Of a stretch of DNA of 37,058 nucleotides, positions 1 to 8,203 are shown in pieces. The position numbers and the translations under genes were made by a program. The stretch comes from Rhodobacter sp. (GTDB lineage Bacteria > Pseudomonadota > Alphaproteobacteria > Rhodobacterales > Rhodobacteraceae): NCBI GenBank assembly GCA_022340385.1, contig JAJDOB010000277.1:1-37058 (forward strand). The letters run 5' to 3'. Below the pieces are notes generated by a model. The model saw only the letters and a program-made list of their open reading frames with translations. It did no database searches and was not told the DNA's origin. Within the stretch, counting starts at the first letter, position 1. Each line of letters begins with the position of its first letter.

Positions 1-137
1 TCCATCTCGATGCCATAGCCACCGTCGATTGCCGCCTGAAATGCGGCGCGCGAGTTCTCGGGAACGCCGCGCGACACGTCGTGCAACCCGCGATGCGCCA
101 GCGGGCGGGCCAGAAATTCGGCAGGCAGTTTCGTCAT
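1..137 (-). CDS. Glycerophosphodiester phosphodiesterase, N-terminal part (cut by window edge)
   Basis: Only the first 45 codons are present; the gene continues past base 1. The translation contains LAHRGLHD, then PENSRAAFQAAIDGGYGIEMD. These match the start of the GDPD TIM barrel: the catalytic His-Arg pair (AHRG), the PENS segment and the metal-binding E-x-D. This family hydrolyses glycerophosphodiesters to sn-glycerol 3-phosphate and an alcohol. No signal peptide is visible, so a cytosolic UgpQ-like enzyme is more likely than a periplasmic GlpQ. The ATG overlaps the ridA stop by four bases (ATGA), so the two are probably translationally coupled. The family call is firm; substrate and full length cannot be judged. 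Confidence 0.85.
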   Translation of the reverse strand, partial: MTKLPAEFLARPLAHRGLHDVSRGVPENSRAAFQAAIDGGYGIEM

Positions 138-598
138 CTGACCTGAAAGATACCTTCGATCTCGACGGTGACGCCAAGCGGAAGCGAGGCGGCGGAAACG
201 GCAGAACGGGCATGACGGCCCGCATCGCCCAGCGCTTCGACCAGAAAGTCGGACGCGCCATTGACGACCTTGGGCTGGTCGGTGAAATCAGCTGTGGAGT
301 TGACGAATCCGGTCAGCTTCACCACCCGGACCAGCCGGTCGAGATCGCCATCCAGTGCCGCCTTGACCTGCGCCAGAAGGCTGACGGCGCAGGTGCGCGC
401 GGCGGCGGCGCCGGCGGCGACATCGACGCTGTCGCCCAGCTTGCCGGTGATCAGACCGTCGCCCGTCTGGCTGATCTGGCCGGAAATATAGACGATATCA
501 CCGACCTTGACGGACGGGACGTAATTGGCGGCGGGGGCGGGGGCATTGGGCAGGGTGACACCCAACTCGGCAAGGCGGGCTTCGATTTTTCCGGTCAT
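134..598 (-). CDS. RidA/YjgF family enamine/imine deaminase
   Basis: A 154-aa protein of the RidA (YjgF/YER057c/UK114) family, beginning MTGKIEARLAELGVTLP. Family features are the GDIVYISGQI segment near residue 33 and the C-terminal ASLPLGVTVEIEGIF. RidA proteins hydrolyse reactive enamine/imine intermediates such as those made by PLP enzymes. The length is nearer the longer, LysR-associated RidA subgroup than the ~130-aa archetype, so the substrate may differ. An upstream in-frame start at 667 exists, but ATG 598 is preceded by AAAGGA at good spacing and begins where family homology begins. It lies 71 bases after the HlyD gene and overlaps the GDPD gene by four bases, so it is probably the third cistron of the secretion operon. 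Confidence 0.87.
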   Translation of the reverse strand: MTGKIEARLAELGVTLPNAPAPAANYVPSVKVGDIVYISGQISQTGDGLITGKLGDSVDVAAGAAAARTCAVSLLAQVKAALDGDLDRLVRVVKLTGFVNSTADFTDQPKVVNGASDFLVEALGDAGRHARSAVSAASLPLGVTVEIEGIFQVR

Positions 599-669
599 GG
601 CGCAATCCTTTTCAGGGTTCTGGTTCGCGCCGACGCTATCGTGACGCGCGGCAATCGAAAACCACAAAC

Positions 670-1980
670 TCAGCCTTCGCGGAACGCCTTGGTGAAATAG
701 TCGCTCAGCGGCTTTATCAGATAGGCCAGCGGGGTGCGGTCCTTGGTGCGAATAAAGGTTTCGACCGGCATGCCGGGGATCAGCACCAGCCCGTCGGGCA
801 GTTTGTCTATCTCGCCCTCGGGCAGGCGGATTTCGGCGCGATAATATCTTCGCTGGCTGCGTTCATCGACGAAGGCATCGGCGGATATCTGAACCACGGT
901 GCCAAACAATTCCGGGGTAGAGCGGCTGTCGAAAGCGGAAAACCGCACAACGACCTTCTGGCTGACGAAGATCTGGTCGATGTGAATGGGTTCCACCTGA
1001 GCCGCGATCACCAGCGGGCGGTCCTGCGGGATCAGGTACAGCACCGGGTCGGCGGGCCGGATGACAGAGCGTGGCGTGAACACCTGCTTGGAATAGACAA
1101 TGCCGGACACAGGCGCGCGGATGTCCAGCCGGTTCAGCCGCCCCAGCAGGGCGCGGCGCTGTTCGGCCAGTTCCAGTTCACGTACCTGGATGTCGCGCAG
1201 CCGGGTGATCGCATCTTCGCGCCGCTGCGTGCCGAGTTTCAGGATTTCGATGTCGATTTCGGTGATCCGTTCCAGCGCCTGCGCGCCAGCGGCGATCAAT
1301 TCGCCGCGCCGGCCATCCAGCCGCGCCTCTTCGCGTTGCAGCGCCAGCACGCGGGTGGCCTGGGCCAGACCGCGGTCCAGCAGCGACTGCTGGTCGACCA
1401 GTTCCTTGCGGATCAGTTCGATCTGCGTGACCAGCGACGCCTTTTGCGCATCTATCCCACCAACCTGGGTGGTGATCTGGGTGCGGCGCTTTTCAAGCTG
1501 TTCGGCTTCTTTTTCCAGCGAATTGTTGCGCGCCGTGAACAGGCGGCTCTGGCCATCTATCAGATCGAGGATTTCCGGCCGCTCCGCTGCCAGCGCGACA
1601 AGCTCTTCGTCGAAGGTGATGGTTTCGGTGCCATCGCGTTCCGCTTCAAGGCGGCCACGGCGGGCGGTTACCTCGAACAACTGGCTTTCGACGATGGACA
1701 GTTCCGATTTCAGATTTGTCGGATCCAGCCGGATCAGCAGATCGCCGGCATTGACCAGATCGCCCTCGTCCACCAGAATCTCTGACACGACGCCGCCATC
1801 GGGGTGCTGCACGATCTGGCGGTTCTGATCGACCTCGACCTGGCCGCCGGCGATGATCGCGCCGGAGATGTTGGAAAACACCGCCCAGCTGCCGAAGCCG
1901 CCGACCAGCACCAGCAGGCTGATCATGCCAAGGCCCATGTACCATCGGGACGAAAAATCGGATTTGCCCGGCGTGCTCAT
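670..1980 (-). CDS. HlyD-family type I secretion periplasmic adaptor
   Basis: A 436-aa membrane-fusion protein that would link an inner-membrane ABC exporter to a TolC-type outer-membrane channel. It has a short cytosolic N-terminus and one transmembrane helix (about residues 14-37). A biotinyl-lipoyl half-motif follows (VVSEILVDEGDLVNAGDLL, about 64-82), then a long Glu/Arg/Leu-rich coiled-coil hairpin (about 95-285). The second lipoyl half (IRAPVSGIVYSKQVFTP) and a C-terminal beta-barrel with the RTKDRTPLAYLIKPL ending are typical of PrtE/HlyD adaptors. The start overlaps the ABC gene stop by four bases (ATGA), so the pair is coupled. No TolC gene and no RTX substrate gene is visible in the window, so the cargo is unknown. 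Confidence 0.92.
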   Translation of the reverse strand: MSTPGKSDFSSRWYMGLGMISLLVLVGGFGSWAVFSNISGAIIAGGQVEVDQNRQIVQHPDGGVVSEILVDEGDLVNAGDLLIRLDPTNLKSELSIVESQLFEVTARRGRLEAERDGTETITFDEELVALAAERPEILDLIDGQSRLFTARNNSLEKEAEQLEKRRTQITTQVGGIDAQKASLVTQIELIRKELVDQQSLLDRGLAQATRVLALQREEARLDGRRGELIAAGAQALERITEIDIEILKLGTQRREDAITRLRDIQVRELELAEQRRALLGRLNRLDIRAPVSGIVYSKQVFTPRSVIRPADPVLYLIPQDRPLVIAAQVEPIHIDQIFVSQKVVVRFSAFDSRSTPELFGTVVQISADAFVDERSQRRYYRAEIRLPEGEIDKLPDGLVLIPGMPVETFIRTKDRTPLAYLIKPLSDYFTKAFREG

Positions 1981-3764
1981 GACACGCCCCCGGGACCGGC
2001 GCTGCGGCGCACCTCCTTGTAGTTTTGCAGAACCTCTTTCATCACCTCGTCACGAGGTCCGAACGCACGGCGCGCACCCATGTCCAGCACCAGCAACATT
2101 TCGCATTCCTCGATCGCGGCCGGGCGATGGGCCATGATCAGAACCGACCTGCCTTCGGATTTCAGCTGGCGGATCGCGGCGTTCAGCGCCTGGCTGCCTT
2201 CATTGTCGAGGTTCGAATTCGGTTCGTCCAGCACCAGAATGACCGGGTTGCCATACATGGCGCGGGCCAGTCCGACGCGTTGTATCTGCCCGCCCGACAG
2301 GCGACCGCCGCCAGAGGTGACGCGCGTGTCATAGCCATCGGGCAGTTTGAGAATCATCTCGTGCGCGGCCGCCTTTTTGGCGGCCTCGATCACCTTTTGC
2401 GCGTCGGGCTGCGTCGACAGGCGGGCGATGTTCTCGGCAATCGTGCCGTCGAACAACTGCACCCGCTGCGGCAGAAAGCCGATATGCTGGCCCAGCTTTT
2501 CGGAGTCGTATTGATCCAGCGATGCGCTGTCGAGGCGGATCTTGCCGCCGGCGGGCCGCCACACTCCGGTCAGGGCCCGCGCCAGCGTGGTCTTGCCCGA
2601 ACCGCTTGGCCCGATGACACCGATGGCCTGACCGGGCGCGACATCGAAACTGACCATGCGCAGGCTGGCCACCTGTTCGCCCGGCGGCACAACGGTCAGC
2701 TGCTGCACGCTGAGCCGCGCCTTTGGGTCGGGCAGCGGCATGCGTTGGGGTTCGACCGGCACGGTCGCCAGCAGCTCTGCAAGATTGGCCCAGCCTTTCA
2801 TCGCGCGCTGGATCGATGGCCACTGGCCGATGGCCAGATCCAGCGGCGCCAGCGCCCGCCCCAGAAGGATCGACGAGGCGATCATGGCGCCCGGCGTCAG
2901 GTTGGCGGTCAGCACCAGATAGGCGCCCAGCCCCAGCATCGCCGATTGCAGGAACAGCCGGAAGGTTTTCGAAAGCGTGGTGAATCCGCCCGAACGGTCG
3001 CTGGACAGAACGCTTTGGCCAAGGGCGCGGGTGCGGGCGGAATTCCACCGGTCGAACGCGGCCTGCTGCATTCCAAGCGAACGCACCATTTCGGCCTCTG
3101 ACCGGATCTGTTCGGAAAAATGCTCTGCCTGCGCCACCGCCACGTTGGCGCTTTGCACCGGGCCGCGGGTCATCACCTGGTTGAGGATGGTGACGACGAT
3201 CAGGATGCCGCCGCCGATCACCGCCAACCCGCCCAGCCAGGGATGGAAAATGGCGATGCCGAACAGGAAGACCGGGGTCCACGGAATATCGAAAATCGCT
3301 GCAAACACGGGCGACGCCATCAGCCGCTGCACCGCTTCAAGATCGCGCAGCGCGTTGTTGCCACTGCCGCCACCCTGCATGAGGCTGGCGCGTTTGATGA
3401 AGGCGGTGAACACCCGGTCATCCAGCCGCGCCTGGAACTTGGCCCCGATCCGGGTCAGCACCCGGCCGCGCACGTAATCCAGCAGGCCCATCATCAGGAA
3501 CAGGAATCCCATCAGGATGAACAGCGCCAGCAATGTCTCTTCTGACCGGCTGCCCAGCACGCGGTCATACACCTGCAGCATGAACATCGGCCCGGTCAGC
3601 ATCAGAAGATTGACGAAAAAGCTGAAGATACCCACCGACCAGAACAGGCTGCGGCTGGCCTGCCGCGCCTCGCGCAGTTCGTTTCGCCCGGCTTCTATGT
3701 CCGAATTTCTGTGGCCGCCGACTTTGATTTCGCGATCCTCCGCGGGGGGGGAAGTTTCTGTCAC
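1977..3764 (-). CDS. Type I secretion system permease/ATPase (PrtD-like)
   Basis: A 595-aa fused ABC exporter half-transporter. The N-terminal membrane domain (about residues 38-330) has six predicted helices and the PrtD-typical stretch GPMFMLQVYDRVLGSRSEETL. There is no N-terminal C39 peptidase, so the cargo would carry an uncleaved C-terminal signal. The nucleotide-binding domain shows Walker A GPSGSGKT (385-392), Q-loop LPQRVQL, signature LSGGQ (489-493), Walker B ILVLDEP (509-515) and switch His546. The start is GTG with a poor ribosome-binding site; a run of eight C residues follows within the first ten codons (3744-3751). The HlyD partner follows directly. Function as a protein exporter is well supported; the substrate is not identifiable here. 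Confidence 0.93.
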   Translation of the reverse strand: MTETSPPAEDREIKVGGHRNSDIEAGRNELREARQASRSLFWSVGIFSFFVNLLMLTGPMFMLQVYDRVLGSRSEETLLALFILMGFLFLMMGLLDYVRGRVLTRIGAKFQARLDDRVFTAFIKRASLMQGGGSGNNALRDLEAVQRLMASPVFAAIFDIPWTPVFLFGIAIFHPWLGGLAVIGGGILIVVTILNQVMTRGPVQSANVAVAQAEHFSEQIRSEAEMVRSLGMQQAAFDRWNSARTRALGQSVLSSDRSGGFTTLSKTFRLFLQSAMLGLGAYLVLTANLTPGAMIASSILLGRALAPLDLAIGQWPSIQRAMKGWANLAELLATVPVEPQRMPLPDPKARLSVQQLTVVPPGEQVASLRMVSFDVAPGQAIGVIGPSGSGKTTLARALTGVWRPAGGKIRLDSASLDQYDSEKLGQHIGFLPQRVQLFDGTIAENIARLSTQPDAQKVIEAAKKAAAHEMILKLPDGYDTRVTSGGGRLSGGQIQRVGLARAMYGNPVILVLDEPNSNLDNEGSQALNAAIRQLKSEGRSVLIMAHRPAAIEECEMLLVLDMGARRAFGPRDEVMKEVLQNYKEVRRSAGPGGVS

Positions 3765-3873
3765 CTATCGGTCACAACAAATGTCTGATAGTTGGATAAT
3801 AACTGTGAATCCGCCCGTCATCCTTTATGTGAGGAGTCGTGAACATTTTCTGTGTTTCAGAGGTATTGTTGCA

Positions 3874-4629
3874 ATGATCCGACCTGCGAACCGCCTTGTT
3901 CCTGTGCTGTGCATGGTTGGTATGGCTGCCCTTGCAGGATGTGGCAAGCCACAAGTGGCGCGCGGCATCAACGACCCCTACGAGACGCATAATCGCGCGG
4001 TGCACGAGCTTAACCGAGACATCGACCGGACGCTGCTGAAACCGGCGTCTTCCGGGGTCGGATCCGCACTGCCAGAGCCTGCACGGCGGGGCATCAGCAA
4101 TTTCGCCGGCAACTTCGGTTTGCCCAGTTCGATCGTGAACGATCTTTTGCAGGCCAATATCGACGACGCCGCGTCCAACACGGTGCGGCTGCTGATCAAC
4201 ACCACATTTGGCCTCGGCGGCATTCTCGATCCGGCAACCGCGTGGGGCCTGCCCGCGCGCGACACGGATTTCGGCGAAACCCTGCATGTCTGGGGTTTTG
4301 CCGAGGGGCACTATGTCGAACTGCCGTTGCTGGGACCATCGACAAAGCGGGACGCCATCGGCGGATTTGTCGATCTTTTCACCAATCCGCTCAGCTATAT
4401 CTTGCCGAGCCCCAAGCGATATGCCGGCCCGGTGGCGGGGGCTGTATCAAAAGTCGGTGATCGGGATCGTTTCGGCGACACCATCGACTCTATATTGTAT
4501 GACAGCGCGGACAGCTACGCACAGGCGCGGCTGCTGTATCTGGAATCACGCCGGTTCAAGCTGGGCGGCGGCAATTCCGACAGCACTTATGATGGGTATG
4601 ATGACTACGATGACTTTTATTCCGAATGA
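3874..4629 (+). CDS. mlaA: MlaA (VacJ) phospholipid-asymmetry lipoprotein
   Basis: A 251-aa outer-membrane lipoprotein. MlaA removes misplaced phospholipid from the outer leaflet and passes it to periplasmic MlaC. The N-terminus is MIRPANRLVPVLCMVGMAAL followed by the lipobox LAGC (Cys about residue 23). The mature part opens with NDPYETHNRAVHELNRDID, the VacJ signature, and includes ARRGISNFAGNF and TTFGLGGILDPA. The reading frame is open well upstream to 3517, but homology and the lipobox place the start at ATG 3874, with an AGAGG box upstream. The C-terminus is Asp/Tyr-rich (YDGYDDYDDFYSE). It overlaps the mlaC start by about 20 bases, so the two are coupled. Confidence 0.93.
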   Translation: MIRPANRLVPVLCMVGMAALAGCGKPQVARGINDPYETHNRAVHELNRDIDRTLLKPASSGVGSALPEPARRGISNFAGNFGLPSSIVNDLLQANIDDAASNTVRLLINTTFGLGGILDPATAWGLPARDTDFGETLHVWGFAEGHYVELPLLGPSTKRDAIGGFVDLFTNPLSYILPSPKRYAGPVAGAVSKVGDRDRFGDTIDSILYDSADSYAQARLLYLESRRFKLGGGNSDSTYDGYDDYDDFYSE

Positions 4630-5218
4630 ACTGGCGCGCCGCGGCTTTCTGCTGGGCAGTGCCGCCATAGTCGCAGCGTCGGCTGTTCCTGCTTTCGCCC
4701 TGACGACGGGCCAGGCCGAGGCCTTGATCGACAAGGTCGTGTCGCGGATCAATTCGGTGATCAACTCGGGCAAGTCCGAGCGTGCGATGTATACCGAGTT
4801 TGAACGGATCTTCGCTGAATACGCCGATGTGAACTACATCTCTGTCAGAACGCTCGGACCGCCCGCGCGGGCCGCCAGCAAGGCGCAACTTGGCGCGTAT
4901 GCCCGGGCCTTTCAGCGCTATATCGCGCGCAAATACGGCAAGCGGTTCCGCGAATTCATCGGCGGTCAGGTCATCGTGCGCGAGGCGCGGTCGGTGAAGT
5001 CGTTCTTCGAAGTGAAGACCACGACGGTGCTGAAAGGCATGGCCCCCTTCAACGTCAGCTTTTTCGTCAGCGACAAAAGCGGACGGCATGTGTTTTTCGA
5101 CATGCGGATCGAGGGAATCAGCCTGGTGAACAGCGAGAAAGCCGAGATCAGCGCAATGCTGGACAAGCGCGGCGGCAACCTGGATCGGCTGATCGCCGAT
5201 CTGGACAAGTTGGGCTGA
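4610..5218 (+). CDS. mlaC: MlaC-family periplasmic phospholipid carrier
   Basis: A 202-aa exported protein of the MlaC/Ttg2D family, which shuttles phospholipid between the MlaA complex and the inner-membrane MlaFEDB transporter. The N-terminus contains ARRGFLLGSAAIVAASAVPA, a twin-arginine-like signal, then the mature domain. Family traits are AQLGAYARAFQRYIARKYGKRF and the beta-rich segment ending FFDMRIEGISLVNSEKAEI. The start was set at ATG 4610 because it gives the shortest plausible signal region; further in-frame ATGs lie just upstream, all within the mlaA 3' end. No mlaFEDB genes are in the window. The gene ends 40 bases before a dispersed repeat shared with position 17901. Confidence 0.87.
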   Translation: MTFIPNELARRGFLLGSAAIVAASAVPAFALTTGQAEALIDKVVSRINSVINSGKSERAMYTEFERIFAEYADVNYISVRTLGPPARAASKAQLGAYARAFQRYIARKYGKRFREFIGGQVIVREARSVKSFFEVKTTTVLKGMAPFNVSFFVSDKSGRHVFFDMRIEGISLVNSEKAEISAMLDKRGGNLDRLIADLDKLG

Positions 5219-5257
5219 GTTTACGTCAAAGCCAAAGCGGAAATCAGAGGGCGTCGC

Positions 5258-5363
5258 GCCAGAGCGCAATCCGAAAAGTGGGAACCGGTTTTCGGAATGA
5301 ATTGCGCGCAAAAACAGACGGCTGGAGCGGCCCCACCGATTCACGTTGAAAGGGCGCCGCGCT
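5258..5363. repeat. 106-base dispersed intergenic repeat, copy 1
   Basis: This block aligns without gaps to 17901-18006 in the same orientation, with about eight mismatches by hand count. It contains an imperfect hairpin: GCGCAAT plus CCGAAAA pairs with TTTTCGG plus ATTGCGC, with a five-base bulge in the second arm. It fills most of the space between the convergent mlaC and penicillin-binding protein genes and ends on the stop codon of the latter. The arrangement resembles intergenic mosaic elements (RIME-like) known from alphaproteobacteria; membership in that group is inference. Confidence 0.85.
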
Positions 5364-7524
5364 AGCGGTTGCGCCCGCCCAGGATCGAGCGCAGCACGTC
5401 TTCAAGGTTCGAATTGCGCCGCGTGTGCGTGGGCGTCTGGACCACGGGCGTCGGCGCGGGTTCCGGTGCGATACGGGGCATTTGCGCGGGTGTGATCATC
5501 GGCAACGGGCGCGGCGTCAGGCCCTGATGCACGCGTAACATCACTTCCTGCCAGATTTCTGCGGGCAGACCGCCTCCGGTCACACCTGACAGCGGCGTGT
5601 TGTCGTCATATCCCATCCAGACACCGGCGACATAATCCGCCGAAAACCCAAGGAACCAAGCATCGCGTGCGGCTTGGGTGGTGCCGGTTTTCCCGGCAAC
5701 CTGGCGCCCGTCAAGCCGGGCGCGCTGGCCGGTTCCCTGCTCGACCACCTGATGCATCATGTAGATCAGCTGCATCGCGGCGCCTTCGGAAATCACCCGT
5801 TCGCCCATGCCGCCGACCTGGCCCATCAGCGGCGTCTCGTCGCCCATCAGCCGCAGTTCCGTCATCCCGTAGGGGCGCACCGACGATCCGCCGTTCAGGA
5901 TGCCGGCATAGGCGCCGGTCATCTCCATCAGGCTGGATTCTGACGTGCCCAGCGCCAGCGCGGGGCCCACCGCCAGATCGCTTTCAATGCCGAATTCAGA
6001 GGCGACAAAGCGCACCTTGTCGCGTCCGACGCTTTCCGAAATGCGCACGGCGGGAATGTTCAGCGACCATTTCAACGCGTCGGTCAGCGTCACCTCGCCG
6101 CGATAGTCGCGGCTGTAGTTCTTGGGCGACCACGGCCCGGACCCGGGGATGTCGATGGTCAGCGGCGCGTCCAGCACCGTATCGTCCATGCGGTAGCCAA
6201 GATCGAGCGCGGTGGCGTAGACGAACGGCTTGAACGCCGATCCGGTCTGCCGCTTGGCCATGATCGCACGGTTGAACTGCCCCGCCACGCCCTTGAACTG
6301 CCGTCCGCCCACCATTGCGCGCACAGCGCCGTCGGCGGACATGATCACGATCGCCGCCTGCGCCTTGGATCCGGGTTTCAGTTTGGCGTCCAGCACGGCC
6401 TGAAGGCCCTGTTCGGCGGCTGTCTGAATACGCTGGTCCAGCGTGGTCCTGACAATTACGTCCTCGGTCGTGTCCTTGGTCAGAAACGACGGGCCGCGTT
6501 CCATCACCCAATCGGCGAAATAGCCGCCGGCGCGCGCCTGTGCGGCCAGCGACAGCTCTGCCGGCGCGGAAAGCGCGACCTGCAGATCGGTGTCGCTGAT
6601 GTATCCCTGTTCGTTCATCAGCGCCAGGACGGTCGCGGCACGCGCCTGCGCCCGTTCCAGATTGCTGGTTGGTGCATAGGCGGACGGCGCCACCAGCAAA
6701 CCTGCCAGCATTGCGGCTTGCGGCGCGTTCACCTCTGCCGCGGATTTGCCGAAATAGCGCTGGCTGGCGGCCTCGAAGCCGCGCGCGCCCGCGCCCAGGT
6801 AGGCGCGGTTAAGATAGATCGTGAGGATCTCGTTCTTGGTGTATTTCAGCTCCATCGCAAAGGCGAAGGGCATTTCCTTCAGCTTGCGCCACAAAGTGCC
6901 GCGGCGGCAGTCGGCCTCGTAGTCGGCCTCGGTTTCCCAGGTGTCCTTGTCATAGGGAATGCCAAGGCACATCAGTTTCGCGACCTGCTGGGTGATGGTG
7001 CTGCCGCCGTGGCCCGACAGCGGCCCGCGCCCCTCGCTCAGGTTGATGCGGATTGCGCTGGCAATGCCGCGCGGGCTGATGCCGAAATGCCGGAAAAAGC
7101 GTTTGTCCTCGGTCGCGACCACGGCATTCTTCAGAACCGGCGCAACCGTTTCGGCGGTGACCTTGCCGCCATACTGATCGCCGCGCCAGGCGAACACCTC
7201 GCCATTGCGATCCAGCAGCGTGACCGACCCACGGGTGCGCACGTCCAGCAACTGGTCCAGAGGCGGCAACTGGGTGTGATAATACCAGACCGCCGCCGCC
7301 AGGATCAGACCCACAACCACTGTGCCGCGCCAGAACAGTGCCCAGATCACGCGAAAGACCCAGCCGAAGAGGGCGCGAAAGATCCGGCCAATCCAACCGC
7401 CGCGCGCCTTGGATCTGGCGCGGGACCGGGCAGCGGTTTTACCTCTTGCCGATGGCTTCGAGGCGGTGGAACGGCGGCGTGTATTGACCACGCGCGGCGT
7501 CTTGCGCTTGCCAGAATTACTCAT
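5362..7524 (-). CDS. Class A penicillin-binding protein (bifunctional peptidoglycan synthase)
   Basis: A 720-aa inner-membrane enzyme that polymerises and cross-links peptidoglycan. A basic cytosolic tail (residues 1-55) precedes one transmembrane helix (about 58-81). The GT51 glycosyltransferase domain has the catalytic Glu in EDKRFFRHFG (E139) and GGSTITQQVAK (173-183). The transpeptidase domain carries SxxK as S429-AF-K432, SLN at 487-489 and KTG at 612-614, all intact. The C-terminal tail is Pro-rich, then NLEDVLRSILGG. The long Lys/Arg-rich N-terminus is typical of alphaproteobacterial members. It is convergent with mlaC and divergent from glnK. I leave the subfamily (1A, 1B or 1C) open. 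Confidence 0.94.
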   Translation of the reverse strand: MSNSGKRKTPRVVNTRRRSTASKPSARGKTAARSRARSKARGGWIGRIFRALFGWVFRVIWALFWRGTVVVGLILAAAVWYYHTQLPPLDQLLDVRTRGSVTLLDRNGEVFAWRGDQYGGKVTAETVAPVLKNAVVATEDKRFFRHFGISPRGIASAIRINLSEGRGPLSGHGGSTITQQVAKLMCLGIPYDKDTWETEADYEADCRRGTLWRKLKEMPFAFAMELKYTKNEILTIYLNRAYLGAGARGFEAASQRYFGKSAAEVNAPQAAMLAGLLVAPSAYAPTSNLERAQARAATVLALMNEQGYISDTDLQVALSAPAELSLAAQARAGGYFADWVMERGPSFLTKDTTEDVIVRTTLDQRIQTAAEQGLQAVLDAKLKPGSKAQAAIVIMSADGAVRAMVGGRQFKGVAGQFNRAIMAKRQTGSAFKPFVYATALDLGYRMDDTVLDAPLTIDIPGSGPWSPKNYSRDYRGEVTLTDALKWSLNIPAVRISESVGRDKVRFVASEFGIESDLAVGPALALGTSESSLMEMTGAYAGILNGGSSVRPYGMTELRLMGDETPLMGQVGGMGERVISEGAAMQLIYMMHQVVEQGTGQRARLDGRQVAGKTGTTQAARDAWFLGFSADYVAGVWMGYDDNTPLSGVTGGGLPAEIWQEVMLRVHQGLTPRPLPMITPAQMPRIAPEPAPTPVVQTPTHTRRNSNLEDVLRSILGGRNR

Positions 7525-7827
7525 GATTGCCCTGCTCGGCGGTTTTTGTTGGTGTTACCATAGTCGGTGCGATCCGAAATGTGGACTCTGAAACCGCAAT
7601 CGGCCTGCCGGGTGGATTGCCGCAGAACATCCCAGGGCATGTCCGCATCCGTTCCGTATATGCCTAAAATATATGCAACATGATTAAAATGTGCAAAAAA
7701 TGTGCAACTATGCACCTTTTTGCCGGTGACACAGCCCGGCCCACATTGTCTTCGCCGCGCTGCAGCGTTCAGCCTGTCGCGAGTAAATCCACGCAGTTCA
7801 CTCTGCGGAGCGCGAAAGGGGAACAAG
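7525..7827. promoter_or_regulatory. Divergent intergenic region between PBP and glnK, with a GTGCA dyad
   Basis: These 303 bases separate two divergent genes and should hold both promoters. The part around 7660-7720 is unusually AT-rich. It contains a perfect inverted repeat, GTGCA-ACTA-TGCAC (7702-7715), plus another GTGCA at 7691 and TGCA at 7674. The dyad lies about 112 bases upstream of the glnK start, a distance compatible with an activator site. The half-sites are in the opposite order to the usual NtrC site (TGCAC...GTGCA), so I do not assign it to NtrC. No convincing -35/-10 pair was identified. Confidence 0.45.
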
Positions 7828-8166
7828 GTGAAACTGATCATAGCAGCAATCAAGCCGTTCAAGATCGAGGAGGTCCGCGAGGCGCTGACCGACATCGGCG
7901 TGCGCGGGATGATGGTGACCGAGGTAAAGGGCTTTGGTGCCCAGTCGGGGCACACGGAGATCTACCGGGGTGCCGAATACGCGGTGAATTTCGTGCCCAA
8001 GATGAAGCTGGAAATCGTGGTGCCCACATCGCTGGCCGACCAGGTGGTCGAAACCATCACAAAGGCCGCGGGAACCGGAAAGATCGGCGACGGCAAGATT
8101 TTCGTACTGGACGTACAGTCCGCAGTCCGGGTGCGGACCGGCGAAACCAATGAAGATGCGCTTTAG
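7828..8166 (+). CDS. glnK: PII nitrogen regulatory protein (GlnK/GlnB)
   Basis: A 112-aa PII signal protein that senses 2-oxoglutarate and ATP/ADP and controls AmtB and nitrogen regulation. It begins with GTG at 7828, read as MKLIIAAIKPFKIEEVREAL. The T-loop sequence YRGAEYAVNF places the uridylylation target at Tyr51, and the C-terminal signature GTGKIGDGKIFV is complete. The length equals that of standard PII proteins. AAGGGGAACAAG just upstream is a good ribosome-binding site for the GTG. amtB follows after 37 bases, the classic glnK-amtB pair in which GlnK plugs the channel when nitrogen is plentiful. GlnK rather than GlnB is chosen from this linkage. Confidence 0.95.
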   Translation: MKLIIAAIKPFKIEEVREALTDIGVRGMMVTEVKGFGAQSGHTEIYRGAEYAVNFVPKMKLEIVVPTSLADQVVETITKAAGTGKIGDGKIFVLDVQSAVRVRTGETNEDAL

Positions 8167-8203
8167 GCCCGGGGCGGCACAGCGAAACAAAAGGATGACT
8201 CTG

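Noticed and set aside
4556-5344. Minus-strand hypothetical protein ending in AIHSENRFPLFGLRSG
   Set aside because: Its N-terminal part is the translated 106-base repeat and the rest is antisense to mlaC.
7702-7715. NtrC binding site for glnK
   Set aside because: The dyad is GTGCA...TGCAC, the reverse order of the usual TGCAC...GTGCA half-sites; kept only as an unassigned dyad.
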